Shown here in pieces: positions 8,879 to 15,901 of a stretch of 22,914 nt of DNA. Origin of the DNA: Synergistaceae bacterium (GTDB taxonomy: Bacteria > Synergistota > Synergistia > Synergistales > Aminobacteriaceae); the NCBI GenBank assembly GCA_017427625.1, contig JAFRSL010000151.1, positions 1-22,914 on the forward strand. Reading direction: 5' to 3'. The position numbers and the translations under genes were made by a program. The notes beneath the pieces were generated by a model, which was not told the DNA's origin, searched no databases, and saw only the letters and a program-made list of their open reading frames with translations. Numbering within the stretch: the first letter of the stretch is position 1; the number at the start of each line of letters is the position of its first letter.

Positions 8879-8924
8879 AATTATTCCTCCCTTTTGTCAT
8901 AACATGCAAGAAGACTCCCAAAAC

Positions 8925-8952
8925 AAAAAACCGCCCCTCTCGAGCGGTTTTG
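8925..8952 (-). terminator. Intrinsic terminator after tRNA-Ala
   Basis: On the minus strand, AAAACCGC and GCGGTTTT flank a short loop and are followed by a T-rich tract (TTTTTTGTTTT), 17 nt past the tRNA 3' end. The A-rich 5' side means it could also stop plus-strand transcription. It separates the RNA transcription unit from the downstream nitrilase/LysR genes. Confidence 0.8.
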
Positions 8953-8968
8953 TAATGTTTTCCCTTAA

Positions 8969-9041
<73 letters not shown>

Positions 9042-9049
9042 GAATGCAC

Positions 9050-9259
9050 AACGCTGTCAACTACTTACGACTGAAATCGCGAGCTTGTCCATACCCTTAC
9101 CGATCTTTATCGGATGCGAGGTTCAAACGCTAACGCTCCCTCGTAGGTCAGACATCGTCGGACGGCTGACTTTCGCCCGTTTTGACCTAAGCTTATAGCC
9201 TAAGCCCGTTAGTATGCGAGTGCCCACAGCCGAATGGCCAACCGTTCTCTCGCAACGTT
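9050..9259 (-). ncRNA. Structured RNA of about 210 nt, family not recognised
   Basis: Between a consensus promoter and tRNA-Ala lies a stretch without a convincing reading frame but rich in pairing. Visible helices (plus coordinates) are a closing stem 9253-9259/9050-9056 with one G-U pair; TGCGAG 9215-9220 with CTCGCA 9249-9254; GCTTA 9191-9195 with TAAGC 9201-9205; a perfect 7-bp TAGGTCA 9144-9150 with TGACCTA 9183-9189; CGAGG 9117-9121 with CCTCG 9139-9143; and CCGAT 9100-9104 with ATCGG 9109-9113. GCGAG at 9079-9083 can also pair with CTCGC at 9249-9253, so two folds compete. Conserved cores of tmRNA, RNase P RNA and SRP RNA are not seen. A divergent 6S RNA has a suitable length but would normally be one long hairpin. 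Confidence 0.55.
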
Positions 9260-9263
9260 ATAA

Positions 9264-9293
9264 ATTATACGCAATATCCACGCAAAATGTCAA
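9264..9293 (-). promoter_or_regulatory. Consensus sigma-70 promoter for the structured RNA and tRNA-Ala
   Basis: On the minus strand TTGACA (9293-9288) and TATAAT (9269-9264) are both perfect hexamers, spaced 18 bp. The expected start near 9259-9257 falls at the 5' end of the closing helix of the structured RNA. Two perfect hexamers are typical of stable-RNA promoters. No gene start lies nearby, so it must serve the RNA and tRNA. Confidence 0.88.
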
Positions 9294-9346
9294 GCACAGA
9301 CACATCCAAAATTTCCGTCAACATTAAAGAGACGAGTTCAGGAATT

Positions 9347-10501
9347 TCAAGCTATAGTATCAATACTTCCCGGCCCGTCTTCCCATAGACTCCCAGAATA
9401 TTCACCCTTGTTAAGAGCTTCAGAGAGTCTCACAAACCTTACAGCAGCTTCATCAGCGTTCCATTCAGTCGAAACGGTCTCATACGCTCCACGTCCTAGC
9501 ACCGCGATATTCTCAGGTTCACGCAGCAGTCCCGAAACCTTAACTGTAAGATCCTGAACATCTCTGTCCCTGAAAATCACTCCATTACGCCCGTCCTTAA
9601 GAATGTATGGTACGCTGCCTATCTTTTCGCCGGCAACAACAGCACAGCAGGCGTTCATTGCTTCCTGAAGAACAACTCCCCAGCCCTCGCCCCTGTCTGA
9701 CGTGAAGATAAATATCTGGGCACTCTCCATCTCAGAACGAACCTCACTCGTCGACAATGCACCCGTCATCTCAACAAGGCCGCCTAATTTCTCTGCCTCT
9801 ATCATTCTGGACAAGTCTTCACTCATTTCACCTGAACCGATTATTTTCATGTTGAACTTATGCCCGGCATTCCGAAGATTAGACGCAAGTTTCACAGCAA
9901 AATCAGGGTGCTTCCAGTCCAAAAATCTTCCAACCCAAATGATACTGCCAGGTTTCTTCCGCGAGATCATCTCGTCAACATCATCATAATTCCGGACTTC
10001 CGGGAAATACCCCCACCTGTATGCTTTCCCTCTAAATAGTCCGCAGGCATTGTAGTCCCACGCAGCAAATGCACTAGCGCAGAGAAGATAGAATTTTGAC
10101 TTTGGATCACGCGCTTGAGCTCTTCCGCCGGAATATCGGCAATATTTCAGAAAACGGCAGGCATCTTTCCACAGAGGGCCCTTGAAGAATCTTTCAGACT
10201 GCATGAACGTGATCCTGCCGAGATTAAGTCTGCTACTTACTAGTGAAACAGGCATCCCGGCTATAATCACACATTCAGCTTCGTCAATGACTCTTTTAGC
10301 TTCAGACATCGCAGAGGGACTCTCGTAGGCTCTGAACACGAATGGTTCCTGATTCATGTCTCTGTATCCTATTGAAAGACGTTTGGCGTTGAACTCCGTG
10401 AACGCTATGAAAACGTAATCATCTCCGTAGATTCTGGAAAACGCCTTAGCCAATGATATTTGATGATGGTTGAAATAATTTGACGCAAAAACGAGCTTCA
10501 C
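9347..10501 (-). CDS. Glycosyltransferase, GT-B fold (GT4-like)
   Basis: A roughly 384-residue group 1 glycosyltransferase, which would transfer a sugar from a nucleotide-sugar donor, probably in cell-surface polysaccharide or glycolipid synthesis at the inner membrane. The C-terminal donor-binding half has IIWVGRFLDWKHPDFAV, MKIIGSGEM and the GEGWGVVLQEAMNA segment holding the EX7E pattern. The start is placed at GTG 10501 because AGGAG lies 8 nt before it; a longer reading from TTG 10537 begins inside the terminator of the ribosomal operon. No partner sugar genes are nearby, so acceptor and linkage are unknown. No separate promoter is visible, and it may depend on readthrough of the upstream terminator. 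Confidence 0.85.
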   Translation of the reverse strand: MKLVFASNYFNHHQISLAKAFSRIYGDDYVFIAFTEFNAKRLSIGYRDMNQEPFVFRAYESPSAMSEAKRVIDEAECVIIAGMPVSLVSSRLNLGRITFMQSERFFKGPLWKDACRFLKYCRYSGGRAQARDPKSKFYLLCASAFAAWDYNACGLFRGKAYRWGYFPEVRNYDDVDEMISRKKPGSIIWVGRFLDWKHPDFAVKLASNLRNAGHKFNMKIIGSGEMSEDLSRMIEAEKLGGLVEMTGALSTSEVRSEMESAQIFIFTSDRGEGWGVVLQEAMNACCAVVAGEKIGSVPYILKDGRNGVIFRDRDVQDLTVKVSGLLREPENIAVLGRGAYETVSTEWNADEAAVRFVRLSEALNKGEYSGSLWEDGPGSIDTIA

Positions 10502-10516
10502 TACTCTCTCTCTCCT

Positions 10517-10554
10517 AACAAAATATCCCCCGCCCAATTTCTAGGACAGGGGAT
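10517..10554 (-). terminator. Intrinsic terminator after rplS
   Basis: On the minus strand ATCCCC-T-GTCC and GGGC-G-GGGGAT form a long stem around TAGAAATT, followed by ATATTTTGTT. It lies 16 nt after the rplS stop. The glycosyltransferase ribosome site follows within a few bases, so partial readthrough may feed that gene. Confidence 0.7.
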
Positions 10555-10570
10555 TCTTTCTCTATTGCTG

Positions 10571-10933
10571 CTACTGAGCTTCCGTGAACTTCCTGCGCTC
10601 CTTGATTCTTGCTGCCTTTCCGCTGAGTTTCCTCAGATAGTACAGCTTCGCGCGACGTACTTTACCCTTGCGCTGTACCTCAACATGGTCGATTGACGGG
10701 CAATGCACCGGGAAAATCCTCTCAACGCCCACGCCGTTCGATATTTTCCGCACCGTGAACGTCTCATCAAGTCCTCCGTGCTGTTTGGCAATAACGATGC
10801 CCTCGAAGACCTGTATACGTTCCCTTGTTCCTTCCTTTATCTTGACGTGTACCCTCAGAGTGTCGCCCGGCCTGAAATCCGGAAGTGCCTCCGCCCTGTA
10901 GTACTTCTTCTGCACTAAGTCTACTGCGTTCAA
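10571..10933 (-). CDS. rplS: Ribosomal protein L19 (bL19)
   Basis: A full-length 120-residue bL19, a large-subunit protein at the 30S-50S interface. The family signature is clear: [54 protein letters not shown] and a basic C-terminus with [11 protein letters not shown]. The start codon is TTG (10933-10931), with GGAGG 9 nt before it and an in-frame stop directly upstream. It is the last gene of the ylxM-ffh-rpsP-khpA-trmD-rplS operon, 19 nt after trmD, and is followed by a terminator. Confidence 0.97.
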   Translation of the reverse strand: MNAVDLVQKKYYRAEALPDFRPGDTLRVHVKIKEGTRERIQVFEGIVIAKQHGGLDETFTVRKISNGVGVERIFPVHCPSIDHVEVQRKGKVRRAKLYYLRKLSGKAARIKERRKFTEAQ

Positions 10934-10952
10934 CTATATATCCCTCCAATGT

Positions 10953-12080
10953 TTAACGCTTTCCCAAAAATCTGTCCAACGCTATACCGATTTTCATACT
11001 CATCGGAATTTCGCTCTCTTCGTCGTAGAGATAACTCGTTATTCCCGCAAAGTTCTCGAAATCTTCCTCGTTCTCCGCGAAAATAAACAGCACCTCTCCG
11101 CCGTGTTCAAGGCAAATCCTTTTCGCTTCAAGACTGTGTAACGCATTCTTCCGCGATGTCCCCGAAACTTTCACCGTCAGTGCATCATCATCAAGCCGTT
11201 CAAGAATCTTCCTAACGCTTCCGACGATCTTTGCCTCTGGGTAAAGCTCCTTCATTCGCTCACGGACTTCACGGTCATTCGCGACTATGTACGGTCTTCC
11301 CGCATCGTAAGCTCTGCAAGTCTCAGAAACTCCCGCAAGGTTGATATTCTCAGTCTCAGCTATTACAGCGACATTAACGCCCGAAAGATATTCCCTCACA
11401 GATGCCCTTGAGACTAATTCAGGCCTGCGTGTCAAAGTCCGCCTTACTGCTTCCCTTCGCCGCCATCGTGAGATTTCCTTCTCGTTCCCGCTCGTAAGAA
11501 CTTCCGGAACTTCAAGCCCTTCCCACATGGCCGGACGGGTGTAATTCGGGTTGTCAAGAATCCCTCGATAGAATGAGTCCTCAATGACCGCCTTACCCTT
11601 CCCGACAACTCCGGGTACAAGCCTCGACATCGCATCTACTATAAGCATCGCTGGAATTTCCCCGCCCGTCAAAACGCAGTCCCCGATACTAACCTCAAGG
11701 TCTACGTACTTTTCGACGAAGCGTTCATCAATGCCCTCGTAATGCCCGCAGATTATTGCGACGTTTTCCTGTTTCGACAAGCTCTCGATTATCTCCTGGC
11801 TTATCAATGCACCTTGCGGCGATGGGTAGACTACGTACGGCCTCGCTCCAATTTCCGACGTTACGGCCTCAAGTGCTTCCTTCAACTGCGGAGCTGCTAT
11901 CACCATTCCGCCAGAACCGAATGCATAATCGTCTATCTGCCTGTAATTTCCCCTTCCGAAATTCCGAAGGTCTACGGTCTTAACGCCGATTATTTCCCTG
12001 CTCACAGCACGTCCCGGAATACTTGTCTGTAGAAATTCCGCGAATAACTCCGGGAATGCCGTTATTATACTAACGTTAAT
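10953..12080 (-). CDS. trmD: tRNA (guanine-N1)-methyltransferase TrmD with fused C-terminal RNA-methyltransferase-like domain; AUU start
   Basis: TrmD methylates G37 of tRNAs using S-adenosylmethionine and prevents +1 frameshifting. The trefoil-knot SPOUT motifs are clear: ICGHYEGIDERFVEKY, VSIGDCVLTGGEIPAM, PNYTRP and SGNEKEISRWRRREAVRRTL. After the usual 240-residue core, about 130 more residues resemble the RNA_Me_trans domain fused to TrmD in some deep-branching bacteria. The first ATG/GTG/TTG in frame is GTG 12005, which would delete the conserved first strand. The frame is open upstream and reads NVSIITAFPELFAEFLQ, matching normal TrmD N-termini if translation begins at ATT 12080, with GAGG 7 nt before it. 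That gives 375 residues. A base-call error (ATG to ATT) is the alternative. Confidence 0.88.
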   Translation of the reverse strand: MNVSIITAFPELFAEFLQTSIPGRAVSREIIGVKTVDLRNFGRGNYRQIDDYAFGSGGMVIAAPQLKEALEAVTSEIGARPYVVYPSPQGALISQEIIESLSKQENVAIICGHYEGIDERFVEKYVDLEVSIGDCVLTGGEIPAMLIVDAMSRLVPGVVGKGKAVIEDSFYRGILDNPNYTRPAMWEGLEVPEVLTSGNEKEISRWRRREAVRRTLTRRPELVSRASVREYLSGVNVAVIAETENINLAGVSETCRAYDAGRPYIVANDREVRERMKELYPEAKIVGSVRKILERLDDDALTVKVSGTSRKNALHSLEAKRICLEHGGEVLFIFAENEEDFENFAGITSYLYDEESEIPMSMKIGIALDRFLGKR

Positions 12081-12091
12081 AATTAGTCCTC
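12081..12091 (-). promoter_or_regulatory. Ribosome binding site that points to an ATT start for trmD
   Basis: GAGG (12091-12088) lies in the last codons of khpA and is followed by a 7-nt spacer and then ATT AAC GTT at 12080. The khpA TAA (12085-12083) falls inside the spacer. This is ideal Shine-Dalgarno spacing for the codon that restores the full TrmD N-terminus. The preceding ATT at 12083 is 4 nt away and less likely. Confidence 0.6.
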
Positions 12092-12331
12092 GATGATGTC
12101 AACATCAACCCTCTCCCCGGCCTTGACTGCTGCCGCTTTGGCCAACAGCCGGATAGCGTTGATCGTTGCTCCCCTCTTCCCGATTACTCGCCCCACGTCC
12201 TCATGGGCAACCCGTATCAGGATTTTGATTACGCCTTTTCCCTCTTTAGTCTCAACTTCTACTTCTACGTCATCAGGCTGAGTAACGAGGCGTTTGACGA
12301 TAAACTCTACAAGCTCTTTGTAGTTGACCAT
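12083..12331 (-). CDS. khpA: KH-domain RNA-binding protein KhpA
   Basis: An 82-residue single KH-domain protein of the KhpA/YlqC family, which binds RNA, usually with KhpB, and affects cell division and mRNA regulation in Gram-positive bacteria. The GxxG loop is visible in VGRVIGKRGATINAIRLLAKA. It has the typical length and the usual place after rpsP. AGGAGG lies 10 nt before the ATG. In most genomes rimM comes next; here trmD follows directly with the two genes almost touching. Confidence 0.93.
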   Translation of the reverse strand: MVNYKELVEFIVKRLVTQPDDVEVEVETKEGKGVIKILIRVAHEDVGRVIGKRGATINAIRLLAKAAAVKAGERVDVDIIED

Positions 12332-12407
12332 ATAAGTGGCACCTCCTGTTTTATTCGCGGTCTACGATGAAAGTTTTTTGTGCTGCTTGATTGATTAAAG
12401 TAAGCTG

Positions 12408-12674
12408 TTACGCTTCCTTTGACTTGAACTTCTCCCAGATTCCCTGCTTCTTCAAAAGCCCGCGCGCCGTGTCTGATGGCAATGCACCGTTCTTCAGCCA
12501 ATGGAGAGCACGCTCCTCATTGATGTTCACTGTGGCCGGGTCCGTCATCGGGTTATATGTACCAATAAGCTCGATGAATTTCCCGTCTCTGGGCGAACGC
12601 TCGTCCGCTACCACAAGCCTGTAAAAAGGAGCCTTCTTCCTTCCTTGACGCGACAAACGAATCTTTACCGCCAT
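12408..12674 (-). CDS. rpsP: Ribosomal protein S16 (bS16)
   Basis: An 88-residue bS16, a small-subunit assembly protein. The signature [42 protein letters not shown] and [20 protein letters not shown] are intact. The start is placed at ATG 12674, which begins the canonical MAVKIRL; AGGAGG is upstream with a rather long 13-nt spacer. A longer reading from GTG 12686 would lie too close to that site. It sits between ffh and khpA as in many bacteria. Confidence 0.96.
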   Translation of the reverse strand: MAVKIRLSRQGRKKAPFYRLVVADERSPRDGKFIELIGTYNPMTDPATVNINEERALHWLKNGALPSDTARGLLKKQGIWEKFKSKEA

Positions 12675-12708
12675 TCTAGAAAACACACCTCCTGTTAGGA
12701 TTATGCTG

Positions 12709-14127
12709 CTACTTTCCGAAACCGAATAACGATTTCAGCCGTCTGCTTCCACCTGAGCCTGAGAATGACTTGAACATCTTCTTCATCTGCTCATATTGGG
12801 CAAGCAGTTGGTTAACACTCTGGACTGAAGTCCCAGATCCTTCCGCAATTCTCCGTCTTCGTGAGCCTTTTATTATTCTTGGATTTCGTCGCTCCTCACG
12901 GGTCATTGACTGGATTATGGCCTTACTGCGCTTTAATGCACTTGCGTCAGCGTCCTCAGCCCTGAAACCTTTTATCTTATCCACTCCCGGAATCATTCCC
13001 ATCACCTTGTCGAGAGGCCCCATCTTTTCCAGTGCTTCAAACTGTTTGAGTAGCATATCGAGGTCGAATGACTTTGCGATTTTTCCGGGCGATTTGATTT
13101 CTGTATCTGTTATTCCTGCTGCCTTTACCTTCTCGACGAGGCCCTGAATGTCCCCCATTCCCATGATACGGCCTGACATTCTTTCGGGGCTGAAGACTTC
13201 GAGAGCATCTGTGTTCTCGCCAATTCCCGCGAATTTCACAGGGACTCCCGTTACCGCACGTATTGATAGCGCACTTCCACCGCGAGCGTCGCCGTCAAGT
13301 TTCGTGAGTATCAAGCCTGTGAGATTGAGCAGATCGTGGAATGCCTTTGCCGAATTTACTGCCTCTTGTCCTGTCATTGCGTCAACAACGAGAATCTTCT
13401 CATGCGGGGGCAATACGTCAGCAATCGCTTTCAGTTCGCCCATAAGCTCGTCGTCAATGTGAAGTCTTCCGGCCGTGTCGAGGATTATCACGTCGTTGAG
13501 ATGGCCTTCCGCATACTTCACCGCGCCTCGAACTACAGCTAGGACATCGGTTGAAGAAGCATTACCCCCCTGTCTCGCTGCACTCAACATCCCCCCTAAT
13601 TTAGGGGGGACACGGCTTGCCGAGAGGGGTAATTCCTCCGTAAGCATATTAGGCCCAAAGAACGCAACTTTTGCACCGTCAGCAAGAACCTTCAACTGCT
13701 CAACTGCCGCAGGTCTCCTCAAATCGCAGGCAACAACAAGCGGGTTGTGCGAGCCTTTGAGATGACGCGCGAGTTTCACGGTCGTTGTGGTCTTTCCCGA
13801 ACCTTGAAGTCCGGCCATCAGGATTACGGTCGGGGGCTTGGGCGAGATTATAAGGGGCGCAGGTTTCCCCATCAGTGAGACTAATTCTTCGTAAACGATT
13901 GCGGAGATTCTCTCGTTTGGGGTGATTGACTGGAGGACTTCGGCACTTGTTGAACGCTCTCGGATCTTTGCGATTAAGTCTTTTGCGACACGGAAATCTA
14001 CATCGGCCTCAAGCAACGAACGCCGCAATTCCCTCATGGCCGCGTCAATATCTTCCGGCGAAAGTCTCCCTTTGCTCCCAAGTTTCGAGAATAGGGACGA
14101 TAATTTCTCCTTCAGTGCGTCAAACAT
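12709..14127 (-). CDS. ffh: Signal recognition particle GTPase Ffh with a 29-residue insert
   Basis: Ffh binds 4.5S RNA and signal peptides and delivers ribosomes to FtsY at the membrane. The domains are the N helical bundle (residues 1-90), the G domain (100-300) with [40 protein letters not shown] and FAGIGE, and a methionine-rich M domain with the RNA-binding [10 protein letters not shown] region. The length is 472, longer than usual. The extra residues 161-189 lie between the I-box and G3, and removing them restores FFGPNASSTDV as in other Ffh proteins. That insert (13561-13647) is encoded by a palindromic repeat. A GGAGG site in the last ylxM codons precedes the ATG. Confidence 0.97.
   Translation of the reverse strand: MFDALKEKLSSLFSKLGSKGRLSPEDIDAAMRELRRSLLEADVDFRVAKDLIAKIRERSTSAEVLQSITPNERISAIVYEELVSLMGKPAPLIISPKPPTVILMAGLQGSGKTTTTVKLARHLKGSHNPLVVACDLRRPAAVEQLKVLADGAKVAFFGPNMLTEELPLSASRVPPKLGGMLSAARQGGNASSTDVLAVVRGAVKYAEGHLNDVIILDTAGRLHIDDELMGELKAIADVLPPHEKILVVDAMTGQEAVNSAKAFHDLLNLTGLILTKLDGDARGGSALSIRAVTGVPVKFAGIGENTDALEVFSPERMSGRIMGMGDIQGLVEKVKAAGITDTEIKSPGKIAKSFDLDMLLKQFEALEKMGPLDKVMGMIPGVDKIKGFRAEDADASALKRSKAIIQSMTREERRNPRIIKGSRRRRIAEGSGTSVQSVNQLLAQYEQMKKMFKSFSGSGGSRRLKSLFGFGK
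13561..13647 (-). repeat. Palindromic repeat copy B, inserted in frame within ffh
   Basis: The minus-strand reading holds CGGC-AA-GCCG, then CCCCCCTA-AAT-TAGGGGGG, then a purine-rich right end at 13591-13565 that matches copy A (86-112) at 22 of 27 bases. The core is bounded by inverted ATTACCCC/GGGGTAAT ends. The flanks carry similar TAATATGCTTAC and TAATGCTTCTTC, which may be a decayed target duplication. The element plus flank is 87 nt, a multiple of three, and encodes [19 protein letters not shown] plus ten more residues. Confidence 0.72.
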
Positions 14128-14129
14128 AG

Positions 14130-14468
14130 CTAACCTTCCTCCTTTTCCTTCAGTTTTAAGCGCAATGACTCATTTTCGGCCTCAAGTTCCTTTATCCTGT
14201 CCTCAAGATGCCGCGTGTTCACAGCAAAGCAGAGTTCGCGTTCGATTCCTTCGAGTTTCTCCATTACATGACGAGCAAGAAGATATACCGCCTGCCTGCT
14301 CACTCCGAGAACATGCGCTGCCTCCGAGAGCGTGAGGTCGGAAAAGCATAACATCTCGTACACTTTACGCTGTCTCGCTGTCAGTAAGGGCGAGTAGAAA
14401 TCGTAAAGGTGGTTGAAATGTATCCTCCGTGCCAATATTTCGTTGTCATCATTAACGCTGTCAATCAT
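14130..14468 (-). CDS. ylxM: YlxM-like helix-turn-helix protein (UPF0122)
   Basis: A 112-residue member of the YlxM/p13 family, a small DNA-binding-like protein encoded with ffh and thought to modulate SRP. It resembles sigma-factor region 4: HLYDFYSPLLTARQRKVYEM is followed by the helix-turn-helix LTLSEAAHVLGVSRQAVYLL. The C-terminal third is a charged coiled coil (residues 85-112) that also encodes the ffh ribosome site. There is no Shine-Dalgarno site before the ATG; the promoter -10 ends 7 nt upstream, so the message is probably leaderless. It is the first gene of the operon, 2 nt from ffh. Confidence 0.93.
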   Translation of the reverse strand: MIDSVNDDNEILARRIHFNHLYDFYSPLLTARQRKVYEMLCFSDLTLSEAAHVLGVSRQAVYLLARHVMEKLEGIERELCFAVNTRHLEDRIKELEAENESLRLKLKEKEEG

Positions 14469-14475
14469 GATTACG

Positions 14476-14504
14476 ATTATATTGGACGCACTTTAAGCTG
14501 TCAA
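14476..14504 (-). promoter_or_regulatory. Perfect sigma-70 promoter for the ylxM-ffh-rpsP-khpA-trmD-rplS operon
   Basis: On the minus strand TTGACA (14504-14499), a 17-bp spacer and TATAAT (14481-14476) match the consensus exactly. The -35 hexamer overlaps the last sense codons (Leu-Thr) of the upstream permease, so the promoter is built into that gene's 3' end. The predicted start at 14469 or 14468 coincides with the ylxM ATG. Confidence 0.9.
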
Positions 14505-15899
14505 GTGTTTTTGCTTTACGCACAATAATATCCCGGCAATCGTCCATACAAGAAGCAGAATGTACGACGGGATTTCAAGCGAGCATTCAAGGCCGGTTGG
14601 AACGAGAAGGAAGAACGTGAAGATCAGCGAGAATATGAAGCCCGTTACCCCGAATATTATTATGTCGATGCGTTTCTCAAGCCTCGCAAAGTGTACGGCC
14701 GCAAGCGATGTGTAGCCGAAACTTATTGCCCCGCCGATTGATGACATGTCAACTGTCCAGCCTAATGCGTTACGCCCGACGAACGGCGCAGGAAGTGAGA
14801 CCAGCGCGCAGAACAGTATCGCGTTGAAGGGCACAGCGTTCTTGTTCAAGCCCCCGAACCACGAAGGAAGAAGTCCATCTCTCGACAGCGAGTATAGAAG
14901 CCTGCTCGTAGCCGTGTAGAAGCCGAGTATTCCCGTGAGCATCGCCATCAATGCCGTAACGCTTATGACGAGTATTCCAGCGTCGCCGAGAATGTTATAG
15001 GCCGCCGCAAACGTCGCAATCCCTGACGGTCCTGTGAGATTGGGAAGGTCATTGACGTAGCTCACCCAGTCTTTGTAGCCGGAGGGTATCCCTGACGCAG
15101 CGATCAATGTCATCGCAACGTAGACGAAGCACCCGCATATTATGCTCGTATCCATTATGAATTTTGAGCGGGAGGTCGGGAATGATGACTCTTCCGCCAT
15201 CTGAGGCACAGTGTCAAATCCCACGTACATCCAAGGGGCAAGGACCAGGATCGAGATTACCTGAACGAATGCGTTTCGGTGTTCGAGAACGTCGGGGAAG
15301 AACATCGGCTGAAGGTTTGCTCTCTCAGCGTTGGGACTCAAGAACGAGGCGGCCATGATTATGATCACTCCCGCAAGAAGAAGTATCACGAACAATGACT
15401 GAAGCCTCCCAGCAGTCTTAACTCCCCGCGAACTCATGTATGCGAAGAAGAATAGTGCCGAAAGCGCAAGTATAACCTCGCCGGAATATATGTCATATCC
15501 CGCCACAGTGTAGTGAAAACCGAAGTGAAAGATGCTCCTCTCCGACAACGCCCTGAATACCAGGCACAATGCTGTCGCATTCATCGGGATGATCATTATG
15601 TAGCAGAGTCCGAGAAACCACGCGCATATGAAACCGTGTGTCCTTCCGAAAGCCTTTTCCGCAAATATGAACTGTCCACCCGATTCAGGGAACTTCTTTA
15701 TCATGAACGCGTAGTTGTAGGAGAATATCAGCATTATGAGTGCCGCAATCTCCATAGCTATCATAGTCCCCAATGTGCCGCCCCTCTTGAGGAACGTAGT
15801 GCCGGGCATCACCATTGAACCCCAGCCCACTATCCCGCCAAGAGCAAACGACCACACATCAAACGTTGTCAGTCTTCTCGCTAGTCTCTTGGTAAGCAT
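14493..15899 (-). CDS. APC-superfamily amino acid/amine permease (second of a tandem pair)
   Basis: A 468-residue inner-membrane transporter with about 12 hydrophobic helices, of the amino acid-polyamine-organocation type. The first helix holds SFALGGIVGWGSMVMPGTTF, resembling the unwound substrate-binding helix of APC proteins, and helix 6 lies in the APWMYVGFDTVPQMAEE region. It is clearly paralogous to the next gene upstream, with shared blocks such as NYAFMIKKFPESGGQFIFAE and GILGFYTATSRLLYSLSRDG, so the two arose by tandem duplication. The ATG lies 2 nt after the stop of that gene. The only upstream G-rich site is a G10 tract. Substrate is unknown; its 3' end carries the next operon's promoter. 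Confidence 0.92.
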   Translation of the reverse strand: MLTKRLARRLTTFDVWSFALGGIVGWGSMVMPGTTFLKRGGTLGTMIAMEIAALIMLIFSYNYAFMIKKFPESGGQFIFAEKAFGRTHGFICAWFLGLCYIMIIPMNATALCLVFRALSERSIFHFGFHYTVAGYDIYSGEVILALSALFFFAYMSSRGVKTAGRLQSLFVILLLAGVIIIMAASFLSPNAERANLQPMFFPDVLEHRNAFVQVISILVLAPWMYVGFDTVPQMAEESSFPTSRSKFIMDTSIICGCFVYVAMTLIAASGIPSGYKDWVSYVNDLPNLTGPSGIATFAAAYNILGDAGILVISVTALMAMLTGILGFYTATSRLLYSLSRDGLLPSWFGGLNKNAVPFNAILFCALVSLPAPFVGRNALGWTVDMSSIGGAISFGYTSLAAVHFARLEKRIDIIIFGVTGFIFSLIFTFFLLVPTGLECSLEIPSYILLLVWTIAGILLCVKQKHLTA

Positions 15900-15901
15900 A
15901 A

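Noticed and set aside
9050..9259. tmRNA, RNase P RNA or SRP RNA as the identity of the structured RNA
   Set aside because: No tmRNA tag frame or tRNA-like ends, no RNase P conserved core such as GAGGAAAGUC with ACAGAA, and no SRP GGAAG/GCAGCC loop could be seen.
10501..10537. An upstream TTG start for the glycosyltransferase (12 more residues)
   Set aside because: The extra codons lie in the rplS terminator hairpin, and the GTG at 10501 has a well-spaced AGGAG.
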